From: Physcomitrium patens
Lineage: Eukaryota; Streptophyta; Bryopsida; Funariales; Funariaceae
Assembly: GCF_000002425.4 (NCBI RefSeq)
Contig: NC_037258.1
Coordinates: 523,719 to 587,718, forward strand
Length of the DNA stretch: 64,000 nt
Reading direction: 5' to 3'
Positions 16,642 through 28,010 of this stretch are shown here, in pieces. The notes under the pieces are model-generated. The model was not told the origin of the DNA, searched no databases, and saw only the letters and a program-made list of their open reading frames with translations. The stretch's first letter is position 1. Each line of letters starts with the position of its first letter. Made by a program: the position numbers and the translations under genes.

Positions 16642-18335
16642 GCATTTCGGAACAAGAAGGTTTCACGGTTCCGTGAAGAACCAGAGTGCAAAACTCGGCA
16701 TCTCGTGTGTGATGATTTATCTAGGGAATCCTCCACCCGAATCGAATGCGACAGTTCAGGAAATACTGTAGGATAACGAGCGCGAGCTGGTTCCTCTTCG
16801 GGCTTGAGGGCGGGCCGCAGAATGCCACTCATGGGATTGCAGGGTAGATTGGAGGGATCAAGGGGAGCTGGAATGGGAATGAAATCTCTGTCCCTGATGG
16901 TGTTGATGCACTGATAGCACTATGCTACAACAGCAGCACAAGTGGTGAAGCCGACGACCGGAATGCGGAGCGTCCAGACCGGTTTGTGTGCTAACGGAAT
17001 GGCCATCATAGCGGATGACTGGGACGTCGGCGACCAAGTTGCGCAAGAACTCAACGATGAGGCCCATGACAAGCACTGCCATTAAGAAGCGGATAACGTC
17101 GGTAAATCCTTTGTCGCCCTGGAGCAGTTCGTCAAGAAGTTCTATGTAGTGAATGTTTGCATTGTTCCTAACGCATTGAGGCTCACTTCGTAGATGAAAA
17201 TGTTTTCATCGGCGCACACGGTAACTGATTCGCTCTCGCAAAAAATGTGCCGATGTGGGGCATTCTAGAGTCACTTTCGGGGAGAAGCTCACTCTGGGTT
17301 GTATCGTGCATCCGCCTCCGCTTCCATCATGTGTTCGTGGTTATCCTTTGTAATGACAAACCTGATGTAGAAGTTGTGAATGCGGACAAGACGCCTAGCG
17401 AGCTGCAGGTGAGATGTGGCATGACCTTGTGCGGGGTGTTGTTTCTTACGATGGGCCCAAGGATTTTGTGCCGTGACATGGTGACGTTCTTTCATCAGAA
17501 CATGACGAGTCAGGAAAAGAACTTGAAGAGGACAATCTTGATCAAACACAGTTGTCCATCCGTTTCTCTGCTGTCACGGCGAACAATTTTTAAGGAGTGA
17601 CTAGCTTGTAAATTGTGACGTATTTATGTGCTTACTCAGAACTTGAATCTATATGATCTGTTTCTCCCGAGATTTATGTTATTGCCAAAAAGACCTCGTC
17701 AGAATCCAACTGGAGAGGTGGACCAAGGATGACATCTGCTTCTGGCAAGTATCGACAGCCGGAGGATCATCCCCGGAGCAATGCGAATAACTAGTACAGA
17801 ATTCGATTTGGTGACTTGATCACTTAACACTCGGGCACTACCCTTTGTGAAGGCAAAGAGGGCTCGCCGACCTTGAGATGAACTCATCAAGTGTAAGTAA
17901 GTGTCTTACCAATGGAAGATTAGCATGCAAGACTCATCAGATCATGCGTCTCTCTGTAGCAGGTAAAGTGAAAGATGCAGCCATGTTCTCTTCTCACACT
18001 CAATACGAAATTCCGCAAGGTCCTATCCCAATCAAGTGTGCTTGCCTAACTTATAAGGTGGGCTAGGATATATAACCGTGGAAGTCGACAAACAAGGCCC
18101 AACATCTACGGTTACATCCTGATGAAGCAGCTTGTGCTTTGAAGCTTCATGTGGATGTCAGGCATTCGCACAGAAATCACAATAGTTCTGCAGCCGATTT
18201 AAACAGTCACCGTCAGTGCAGAGCTAAGTGAACATCTATATACGAATTCATACATGAGTGTTGATAAATTGAATTTTACAATGGACCCTCAGAACCATCG
18301 TGCGCAGGATTCTGCTGTTAACATCGAATATAGGG
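16642..18335. repeat. 1.7-kb duplicated segment, copy 1
   Basis: Direct-orientation homologue of 59533-61221. The part from about 17340 to 18335 is almost identical between copies (four substitutions counted by eye), whereas 16642 to about 17250 is clearly more diverged, with small indels. Weaker homology continues downstream (about 18365-18690 against 62990-63310). The segment contains the degenerate minus-strand coding remnant described separately. No terminal repeats or target-site duplication were found, so a transposon origin is not shown. Confidence 0.9.
16801..17215 (-). pseudogene. Unidentified protein-coding remnant, copy 1
   Basis: Read on the minus strand, this region encodes recognisably protein-like sequence shared with copy 2 near 59660-60110: an ELLDELLQGDKGFTD-type helix, a VEFLRNLVADVPVIR segment, then TLRIPVVGFTTCAAVVA, an in-frame TAG, and CYQCINTIRDRDFIPIPAP. 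Relative to copy 2 there is an additional frame change after VPVIR. I do not recognise the family. The shared TAG after CAAVVA and a shared frame change upstream imply that the sequence was already broken, or contains an unrecognised intron, before duplication. Confidence 0.45.
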
Positions 18336-20209
18336 TGGAGACTAATTTGGATTTGATTGGATTCGATATACTACCCTGCTCTTTCAGGTTAATCCAAATG
18401 AAAGGGTAAAAGAAAGTTGAGACTAAGACGTGATCAGTGTTGTATGAACTACATTTGGCCTAATGTTTATTTCTAATGAGAATAATTGAAGATATAGTTT
18501 TGTATAGAACATGTTTTGTGCAATTAACATAATTTGGGACAGAAGGTTTCAAACCATGTTTTGTTTGTCTAGCTACATTTTGCCTCCAATTGAGTTAACA
18601 ATCTTATTTTAAGTTTATTGCAATAGAGCTTGCTACATAGTAGTGGAAAATTCTTTATTTAATTAGTATTTCAATGGATGACACCTTTGAAATGTCAACA
18701 ATTTGATTTTGGCACGTCTTCAAAGGATCTATGACAAATTTGTATTTAGAGATCTCCCATGCTATAATCTATAAACAACTAGGACATAATAAACTGCTAC
18801 TACATAGTTTCATATCGAGCTCTATGGAGACATTTTGTTAAGTATCTAATACATAATTAAAGTATAGAATCAAAATTAGAAAATTACTTTCTTAAAGAAT
18901 CAAAATAATTGACATTTACTAAAGAAGATGATGAACACATACTATAAATTGGAATAGAATGAGAGGCTTAGAATTTTATGATCTTGGTTTTGTCATAGTT
19001 TTTGTAGGAGGAAGAAAATCCTTTTTTAATGTGACTATTCCATCAAGTTTTCTAACAAATAAGGTAAATAGTAGAATAAAAATATAAGGCAACTATTCCA
19101 CATGAACACCTTAGACATTCTCTATATAGTAGAAAATTTAGTATTCATGAAGTAAAACAATTTTTAACATTCAATTTTGGTTCATTTGCACTCATCAATT
19201 AGCTATTGTTGTAGAGTTGTATTCTTTTTGCATCCCTTTATAGTAATCAGACCTATTGACTTTTAGCATTTATAAGAATAATCTTGTGTTTGGATTTCAA
19301 AATAATTGAAGAAAAATAGATTATCTACTATTAGATTTATATTAAAAGAGATCAATCTATCAATACACAAAATTGAAATTCTTGTCATGTCAAATAATGA
19401 GCAAATGTTTGATAAGCCTTATAGTTTTATTTGAACTTAGAAACAAAGTAGAAATTTGTGCTTTTTTGAATTCTTACTTTATTGCTTCCAAATACAGATT
19501 ATTTAAGTTGCGGTGTACAATATATTACATCAAATAGCTACATGCATGTGTATCAAACTTTCTTCATGTCTTCAATAATTATTTGTCATTTTTGCACTAA
19601 GAAAGAATTATCAATACTTATATATGGTTTTGATTCTAAAGAACTGTTCACCATAGATGTTAGCTTTGTCACTATTTTCTTTAAAAGCATATTCTAAATT
19701 AAAGATGAGCCACTTTGAGACCTCTAAGATTTTAGATTCTTAAATATAACTGCATAAATAATTTTATTATTTGCATAATATGGATTAACATTAATAAACT
19801 AAATATATTATAAAATCTTACTATAGAATTAGTGGCATGGATTAAGAGATTGAAATTTGGATAATGTTGTAGGAATTCACTCATAGCTTCTCAAATAAAT
19901 TTATTCTCATGAGAGTTAGATCAAAAGTAAATTTTAATCATAGTTGCTAAACAACATAAAGAAGTATTGACTAGTCAATAATATGAGGTTTTCTCTTGTT
20001 AAGATGATTGTGTAACCTTCACACTGATTAATAGCTTTGTACATAGGCATTAACACTAATCAATAGCTTTGCATGTAGGCATTAATGTTCAGACAAAAAT
20101 AAAGCTACGAGTAATAGCCTCCAACCTTAGTTTTTCTTTTGTCTTTTAATAAATATCCATAATATTCATGACCATCTTTATATAAAGGATAATGCTATAA
20201 AATATGCAT
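18336..20209. other. AT-rich intergenic DNA, no gene seen
   Basis: The first about 330 bases (18365-18690) are diverged from 62990-63310. The rest is AT-rich with no gene, LTR pair or RNA gene that I can support. Confidence 0.6.
20021..20085. repeat. Imperfect two-unit tandem repeat, about 33 bp each
   Basis: Two adjacent units share ATAGCTTTG, TAGGCATTAA and flanking bases with a few substitutions. It lies just upstream of the left LTR of element A. Confidence 0.7.
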
Positions 20210-20665
20210 TGTATCATGTACATATATATTTATTCTAATATTTATTTATATCATTAAATAGAAATAGATAAAAATAAATTTATTTCATAATATTTTTTAG
20301 AAAAGCTTTTTAGAAACTTCATAGATGCTACTTTGATTTTATATGTATTTGTAGTTGATTGTTTGCTTAGAAACTTAGTCATCAAGTTAACCACGTGTCT
20401 TACAAAATCAATATGTTTTGGAGGTTCTATAAGATACTGCTATATAGCTCCTAATTAAGAGTATATATAGAAGCAAGAGTAAAGCCTTCTTCAATCTTAT
20501 CAATACCTTTCTAATCCTTAGTCTTTTTTTAAGATTTTTTACTCTTTTTTTTTATAATAGCTATTCTAATTTAATACTATACTATCTTTGAGTGACTTTA
20601 TAGTTCTTTTGAGTGACACAAGAATGTATTGAGGATTTTTTTCTTCAAGCTTCATGTCCTTGAAA
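20210..20665 (+). repeat. 5' LTR of element A (degenerate)
   Basis: It aligns by eye with the 530-bp LTR of the young elements. Shared landmarks are the CTATATGA-type start region, the TTAGAAACTTAGTC block, the TATATA plus GAAGCAAGAGT region and the TGTCCTTGA end. It is followed by the GACAAGAG motif that follows the LTR in the young element too. Confidence 0.75.
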
Positions 20666-20886
20666 TTTTGACAAGAGTTCTAACTTATTATTCTTGTCTT
20701 GTTTTAGAAGTGAGTGGATTATTTCACTTTTATTGTTGTAGTTTGAAGGTTGTAGATTATCTACCTTTAAACAAACTGTTTAGTTTTTTAACATTGATAT
20801 GTTCTTCAAAGAGAGAAAATTATTCCTATTTACAAAAAAATTTATTGATATTAAAAGTTGTGGATTATTCTCTTGTGATTTGACTT

Positions 20887-21955
20887 ATGAATTTGACAAG
20901 TTTTTTTGAAAGGGAAGGAAATATCATAGATGCTATACTCGGTAGAATTATGAATAAATTTGTAACTATTATTGATCTTCAAAAACTTGTCAATATTCTT
21001 AAGGTAGAAATTTCATGCATCACAAGTGCCAACCATAGAAATATTAATCCTATGCCTATAAAAGTAGTTCAAATTTTACATCAAGAAGTTGTACAATTGA
21101 AGGAAAAAAGTTAATCAACCTCACAATTAAATAAAAGAAGTTTTGTTTCTATAAGTATGATATGGATAAGGATTAAAATGCTTGAAAAGTTTAATGGAAT
21201 AAGATAAAAATTTTGAAGATTTTTGCAACAAGTCAAGGTCTTTTTAAAGTTGTATCTCTTTCAATATCATAATGGATTTACTCCAGTTAGATTCATAAAG
21301 ATAGTTCTATCTATAAATGCTCTTTGTTGATTTTCATCTTTAATAGAAAAGGATTTATAATTTCTTTATGATTTGAATTCATTCTTAGACGCATTTACAT
21401 CTACATTCAAAGAAAGTGATAAAAAAAGAGTAGCAGAGACCAAACTCTTATATTTATGATAGAAATCATGATCAGCCATCATATATGTTGTTAAATTCCA
21501 AAACCTTCCTTGCAATGTAAATTGGAATGACAAAGCCTTCATCAATGAATTTTGATATGGATTGAAGGATAATATCAAAGATTTTTAATTAATAATATTG
21601 AAAGTAGAAATTTTTGAAATAATTTATTGGTGAAGCCATTGTATACAACTATGAATTATTTAAAAAGCATCAAGAAAAAAGACGTGATTGGAGAGGAACC
21701 AACTAAATAATGATAATAGTTCTCAAGTTTTTAAAAGCTTATTTATCAAAGTTGGAGCTAATGTAAATTGTTACAATACATTTTAAATTCATCACTAAGC
21801 AAAAAATGACCTTATGTTGTTGAGAGGATTTGTACTTATATTATGAAGAAGCTAAATACATTGCTCAACATTATTCAAAGAAGCAATACAATCACAAAAT
21901 GAAGAGCACAATTGCTAAAGAAGACAATGTGTCAAAAAACGAGTTTTTTCAGTTA
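20887..21955 (+). pseudogene. gag remnant of element A (A/B-type gag)
   Basis: An open stretch from 20887 to 21114 starts MNLTSFFEREG. Frame-broken capsid-like sequence follows, then a zinc-knuckle remnant near 21830-21900 that matches the young elements (C-x2-C-x4-H-x4-C type). The N-terminal and capsid portion matches element B but not the gag of elements 1, 2 or D. Frameshifts and many stops make it non-functional. Confidence 0.7.
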
Positions 21956-21966
21956 TAATATGAACC

Positions 21967-22605
21967 ATGCCATTGGAATCATGTGCAATACCCAGTAAAG
22001 GTCCTATTCTCTCACCAAATCCTTTACCTTGTTTTATAATAAATATCTATTTACGACCTAAAAATCACAAAGTCTTTACATTATTAGATTTAAGAGCCTT
22101 AGCTTCTTATATAAACAAAGACTTTGTCAAGAAACAAGAAATATCTTTAGTCAAGAAAACTAAACATGTACATTTAGAAGTCAAAGATAGTCATTTGTTG
22201 TCTTCTAGAGATATTATTTATAAGATTATTCTTTTAGATGTAGCAATTAAATATCACAATAATTTAATAATATTTAATAAAAATAGATCTCCTTCTAATC
22301 TAATTATTTTATAATTATTATAGTTGAAAAAATATAATCCTCAAATAGATTAGATTTTTTGTAATTTTAACTTTTTTTATAGTTTAATAAAAAAATTGAT
22401 AGTAAAGTAGAAATAAATAAGCCTTATTCATCCAAATCCTTACTAGTAGTTGCAAGAGCTTTCATGCATGCAACAAAAGAAGGTCCATCTTTTGTTGTAT
22501 ATGCCATACCTATTTTTAATGATCAAAAGATGTCAAGTGGTATTTCTAGTCAGTATCAAGATTTCTAGGATATTTTTAAAAAAAATTATACAGATATTCT
22601 TCTAA
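21967..22605 (+). pseudogene. pol (protease) remnant of element A
   Basis: An open 115-residue stretch at 21967-22314 is homologous to the start of pol and the retroviral-type aspartic protease of element 1. The catalytic DSGA motif has decayed to DLRA. It continues as a broken reading frame until interrupted by the LTR of element B. Confidence 0.75.
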
Positions 22606-23135
22606 TGTTATAGATATATATAGATATTCTAATAAATACCTATATGATTGAATAAAAGTAGGTAAAAGTAGATAAATTTCATAATACCTTCTAAAGAGGC
22701 TTCCTAGAAGTTTCATATATGTTGCTTTGACTTTACATATGTTTGTAGTTGATTGGTACATTAGAAACTTAGTCAACAAGTTAATCACATGTTGGTAGCT
22801 TGTAAAAGAAGCTAACTATGTGACGCACATATAGATAATTTGCTTTGCAAGTTAAAATATATGTCTTACAAAGTTAATATATTTTGAAGGTCCTATGAGA
22901 CATTATTACGTAGCTCCTAGTTAAGAGTATATGTGGAGGCAAGAGTGAAGCCTTCTTTATTCTTATCAATGCTTTTTTAGTCCTTGGTCTTATTTCAAGA
23001 CTTTTTAGTTTTCTTATTTTTAGCAATAGCTATTCTAGTTCAATATTATATTATCTTTGAATGACTTTTTAATTCCTTTTAGTAACATAAGAGTATATTG
23101 AGGATTTTCTTTCTTTAAGATTCATTTCTTTGACA
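22606..23135 (+). repeat. 5' LTR of element B
   Basis: Begins TGTTATAG (a decayed TGTCACGG) and ends TTCTTTGACA. It is 530 bp, the same length as the 5' LTR of element 1. Confidence 0.8.
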
Positions 23136-23358
23136 ATTTGATAAGAGTACTAAGCTATTATTTTTGTCTTGTTTTATAAATAAGTAGATTATTTTACTTC
23201 TATTTTTGTATTTTGAAGGTTACAGACTATCCATCTTTAAACAAAAAATTTTATTTTTTAACATTAATCTTTTTCTTAAAGAAAATCGATTATTTTTTTT
23301 TGTAGAAATTTTCATTTGATATTAGAGGTTGTAGATTATCCTCCTTTAATTTAACTTT

Positions 23359-23930
23359 TTGAATTTGTTTGAGTTTTCTATGAAAGGAAAGATTATAGAT
23401 TCTACTCTCAGTAGAAGTGAGAATAGATTTACAACTATTGCAGATCTTTATGAGCTTGTCAATACTCTAAAAATAAAAATCTCATTTATTTTTAATATGA
23501 ATTATAGAGGTATTATGCCTACGCCTATTGGAGAAGTTCAAAGTCTGTGGCAAGAAATTGTATAATTAAAAGAAGCAAGTAGATCAACCTCACAACTAAA
23601 CCCAGAGAGTTTTGGTTCTACAAGTATGACGAGGATAAGGATTAGTATGCCTAAGCAATTTCATAGAACAAGATCAAAATTTTAAAGATTTCTACAACAA
23701 GTCAAGTTCTATAAAGTTGCATTCCTTCCAGTACGTTGATGGATTTACTTATGTTAGATTTATAAATACACTTCTATTAAGAAGTACTCTCTCTTGGTTT
23801 GTACCTTTAATTGAAAGAGTAGCAAAAGCCAAGCTCTTATCTTTATGGCAATGATCATGATTAGCGACTATATATGCTCATGAATTCCAAAACCTCACTT
23901 ATGACATGGACTGGATTTGATAGATTTCTT
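23359..23930 (+). pseudogene. gag remnant of element B (A/B-type gag)
   Basis: The 68-residue open stretch beginning MNLFEFSMKG is clearly related to that of element A (shared TTIADL/TIIDL, NTLKIKIS/NILKVEIS and Q-LWQEIV/Q-LHQEVV blocks). A broken capsid-like sequence follows. An internal deletion near 23930 joins gag directly to the end of the protease region. Confidence 0.7.
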
Positions 23931-26917
23931 GTAACCTTAATTTTTTTGATAGTTTAATACAAAATTCCATTAGTCAAGTAAAAATACATCCAAATCATTA
24001 CTAGTAGGTGCAAGAGCTTTTATGAATACTACAAAAAATGGATTATCTTTTGCTTTATATGCCATGCCTATTTTTGATGGCAAAAAGTCATCAAATGATA
24101 TACCTAGTTTATATCAAGATTTCTAGGATATTTTTGAAAAAAAAATGCAGATATTCTTTCAAAGCATTGTCCTTATGATTGTTCCATCGATCTTCATAAA
24201 AGAGCTCAACCATCATTGGGACCAATCTATAGCATATCAGAAAACAAGTTATTTGCACTCAAAGAATATATTGATGAAAACTTGGTTAAAAATTTCATAT
24301 GTCATTCTAAATCTTAAGTCTTCTACCTTTTATTTTAGGACTTCTTGATCAATTGAATCAAGTAAAGATCTATACAAAAATAGATCTACAAGGAGCATAT
24401 AATCTAGTACACATTAAAGAAGGAGATGAATGAAAAATTACATTTCAAACCAAGTATGGGCATTTTGAATATAATGTCATGCCTTTTAGACTCATGAATG
24501 CTTGAGCCACTTTTCAGCATCTAATGAATGATGTCTTTTGTGAGTTTCTTCATGATTTTGTTGTTTGTTATTTTAAAAATATCTTAATCTACTCTAAGAG
24601 CATAGAAGAGTATGAAGTTTATGTTTATTATGTACTATAAAAACTTAGAGATACAAGATTATATGTCAAGTTAAAAAGTGTATATTCTACTCTATTCAAG
24701 TTGACTTCTTTGGATACATTATTTTCAATAAAAGGCTAATGATAGATCTAAAGAAGGTCTTGACTATCATGGATTGGAAGATTTCAAGAATAGTAAGGGA
24801 TGTGCAATGCTTTTTGGCCTTTTTCAATTACTATTGGATCTTCATTAATTTTTTTTCTTAAGTTGTAATTCTACTTATACGTTTGACTTATAAAGACAAA
24901 ATTAAGTGGAGTAAAAAAGCTGAAGTATTGTTTGATATTTTAAAAAAGATATCTACTTCTATGGCAATTTCATATCGTGTTAACTTCTTTAAGACATTTT
25001 TTTTATAGAAACAAATGCATCAGACTTTGCCTTAGATGTAATATTATAATAAATGGGAATAGATGACAAACTCCATCTAGTAGCTTTTCATTCCAATTTT
25101 TTTTCAGCAGTTGAGATTAATTATGATATCTACAAAAAAGAGCTCTTTGCAATCATGGATTCATTTCAAGAATGGTATCATTATTTAGAAGGCACCTCAA
25201 ATCCAATCATCTTGTATACAAATCATAAGAATTTCGAGTATTTTATATCAGCATATATTTGAAATCAATGCCAAGCTTGTTGGAAGATGTCCTTATTAAG
25301 ATTTGATTTCAAGATCACTTATTGACTTGGAAAACATCAAAATTTATCAAACATCCTTTCTAGATGGTCTTATCTTGTACTAAAAGAAAAAAAAATATTT
25401 TTTGATTAACATAGCATGATTCTCTTAAAGCCAAAACATATTCACCTTCAAGCAATAAAATCAACATTGATTGTTAATTCAATGATTGTCAAGTAAATTT
25501 AATCAAGGATATCCTTTGATCTTCTTGTCTATGATATCAAGAATAATTCTCTTAAGTCTCATGATACTTTTAAGTTCAAGTTCAAGAACAATCTACTTTA
25601 TTTCAAGGGACGATTATACATTCTAGAAGGTGGAGCACAATTACGTATTTTTCAAACTTGTCATGACTTTCTAGTAGCCAAACATTTTGGATACAACAAG
25701 ACTTTGGAGCTAATATTAAGAGATTTTTGGTGGCCTCAAATATAGAAGGCAATCAAAGACTTTGTAAAATCATGTGATATTTGTTTAAGATCCAAAATTC
25801 CTCGTCTTGAGTCTTATGGACTTCTTCTTGCATTACCTATTTCAAAACAACCACGGTCGTTTGTTTCTATGGATTTTATCATGGATCTTTTAATTTAAGA
25901 TTTATATGATTCTATATTCTTGATAGTAGATTATTTTATTAAGATAGCAAATTTTGTACCATGTACAAAATCTATTAAAGATGAAAAAGAAACTAAGCTT
26001 TTTCTTATCAATATCTATTGCTATTGCATATTATCTAAAGATATTATATTGGATAAAGAGACTCAATTTATTTCAAGATTTTGGAGAACCCTGTTTAAGA
26101 TTTTAAATGTGGATACAAAGCTCTCTTTCACTTTCCATCCTCAAACTAATGGATAAACAAAATGGGTGAATCAAGTTTTGCAATAGTATTTGAAATGTAC
26201 TATCAACTATTATCAAGATGATTAAATAATTCTATTACTATCTGCAAAGTTTGTGTATAATAATTTGGTAAATTCTTCTATTTAATAAATACTTTTTTTT
26301 TACCAACTATAGTTATCATCTATGACTTGATATTTTTGGCTTTTTAAAAGTTGATAATTCTGCAGCTAAAGATTTGATAAATTGTTTATTAAAACTACAA
26401 GCAACAATAAAGGCATTGTTATAGGGAACTCAAGAATAATAAAGTTAATGAAAATGCTTACTACAAAGAATAACCACAATTTAACATAAGTAACAAGGTA
26501 TGGTTACTTCATCACAATATCAAGACTACTCATTCTTATGACAAATTGGACTATTGTAGGCTTAGAGCATTTTCTATTAGTGGAAAAGTCAATCTTGTTG
26601 CTTATTGATTATATATACCAGAGTCTATAAAGATCCATTTTGTATTTCACATGTCTCTTTTTGAGTCATATAAGACAATGAATATTTTGGAAAGAACATC
26701 AATATTACCTTGTCCTACAGAAGTGAATAATAATCAAGAGTTCAAGGTGGAAGAAGTCTTAGATTCAAGGTGGCACCGAAATAAGTTGAAATATCATGTT
26801 CATTGGTGTGGATATGATATTATTGAATACACACGAAAGTTAGCAAAGAATCTTATAAATGCAACAAAGAGAATTAAAGTTTTTCATTGATGACATCCAT
26901 CAAAATCATGATAAAGA
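23931..26917 (+). pseudogene. pol remnant of element B (RT, RNase H, integrase, chromodomain)
   Basis: Collinear with pol of element 1 but full of stops and frameshifts. Recognisable pieces include the RNase H region around 25053-25262, the integrase core around 25920-26156 (with the Trp of RFWRTLF retained at the site that is TAG in the young elements) and the chromodomain near 26730-26890 (VEEVLDSRWHRNKLKY). Confidence 0.8.
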
Positions 26918-27016
26918 ATAGCAAATCTTTAATATAAGAGAAATAAGATAAAAGAAAGATAACACTTTACCTTCTATTCTTCTTTGTAACTTTTGTGTAT
27001 TTGGAATGCTAAAGAG

Positions 27017-27432
27017 ATGGAAAATCAACAATCAGCACATTCAATTCAAGAGCTTTCATTTATGGACTTACCAAACTAGACATTGCAATTGTTACAATCT
27101 TTATGAGAGTGAAATCAAGATGAAGATCCTCAAAAATAATATGTATTTCCTTGAATAGATCGTAAGATACAACGTGTTTGGTATCATGACTTTGGAAGAG
27201 AGTCCTGATGTTTGGTGATTTGATTAGAGGTAAGAACAACTCCTCACAATGTTCTAAAGGTTTTATTAGAAGAAAGCTATGAAGGCCTCAACAAAAATCA
27301 AATAACAAGGTGGTCTTTTCACCCTAGTATAGAAGACTGTTGAGTGGACCTATCAACCATCTTCAAAGAAAACAAAGATTAGAATATGTGGCAAATACAA
27401 TTTGCCACATTTTAAATTTTCTCAATATATGA
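27017..27432 (+). pseudogene. Third-ORF remnant of element B
   Basis: Homologue of the 140-codon ORF downstream of the chromodomain in element 2. The start ATG and the terminal NFLNI/FLNI-type end are retained. There are several TGA/TAG/TAA codons, mostly at ancestral Arg or Gln codons, and a net 7-bp length change. Confidence 0.7.
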
Positions 27433-27460
27433 AGATTGCTCTTTGTAGAACTTGTTTCTA

Positions 27461-27470
27461 GAAAGGGGGG
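27461..27470 (+). promoter_or_regulatory. Polypurine tract of element B
   Basis: GAAAGGGGGG lies immediately upstream of the 3' LTR, at the same place as the polypurine tract of the young elements. Confidence 0.75.
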
Positions 27471-27473
27471 TTA

Positions 27474-28010
27474 TGTCATGGATATATATATGTATTCTAA
27501 TAAATATCTATATGATTAGGTAGAAGTAGATAAAAGTAATTAAAAGTAGGTTAATTTCATAATACCTTCTAGAGAGGCTTTCTAGAAGCTTCATATATAT
27601 TGCTTTGATTTTACATGTCTTTATAATTGATTGGTAGGTTAGAAATTTAGTCAACAAATTAACCATGTATTGATATCTTGCAAAATAAACTAACTATGTG
27701 GTGTACATATAGAAAACTTATCTTACAAGTTAAGATATATGTCTTACAAAGTCAATATGTTTGAACATCCTACAAGACATCGCCACGTAGCTCCTAGTTA
27801 AGAGTATATATGGAGGTACTAGTGAACCTTTTTTTCACTCTTAAAATACCTTTTTAGGCCTTAGTCTTATTTCAAAGCTTTTTAGTTTTCTTATTTTTGG
27901 CAATAATCATTCTAGTTTAATATTATATCATTTTTAAGTGACTTTTTAGTTCCTTTCAATGATACAAGAGTGTTTTGAGGTTTTTTTTTTCAAAATTTAT
28001 GTCCTTGATA
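27474..28010 (+). repeat. 3' LTR of element B
   Basis: Starts TGTCATGG and ends TGTCCTTGATA; 537 bp. It is followed directly by element A pol sequence. Confidence 0.82.

Larger units (their letters stand above)
20210..22605 (+). mobile_element. Element A (old Ty3/gypsy chromovirus), left part
   Basis: Oldest element of the nest, + strand. It has a degenerate 5' LTR (20210-20665), gag remnant, zinc-knuckle remnant and protease remnant. It stops at a point in pol corresponding to the ADIL residues upstream of RT. The missing right part resumes at 28011, immediately after element B, so B is an insertion into A. Stops are mainly TGA/TAA/TAG at codons that are CGA/CAA/TGG in the young copies, as expected after cytosine deamination. 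Confidence 0.8.
22606..28010 (+). mobile_element. Element B (old Ty3/gypsy chromovirus nested in A)
   Basis: A 5.4-kb degenerate element with recognisable LTRs at both ends (22606-23135 and 27474-28010), on the + strand. It interrupts element A within pol. Flanking pentamers are TCTAA on the left and TCTTG on the right, consistent with a decayed 5-bp target-site duplication of TCTTG as found in the uninterrupted sequence. Internally it has an A/B-type gag, a deletion removing the zinc knuckle and most of the protease, then RT, RNase H, integrase, chromodomain and a third-ORF remnant. Confidence 0.82.

Noticed and set aside
17247-17600. 117-codon plus-strand frame in the duplication (and its copy at 60128-60487) as a gene.
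   Set aside because: Conservation between the copies reflects overall near-identity of the DNA. It lies opposite another open frame and has no recognisable domain.
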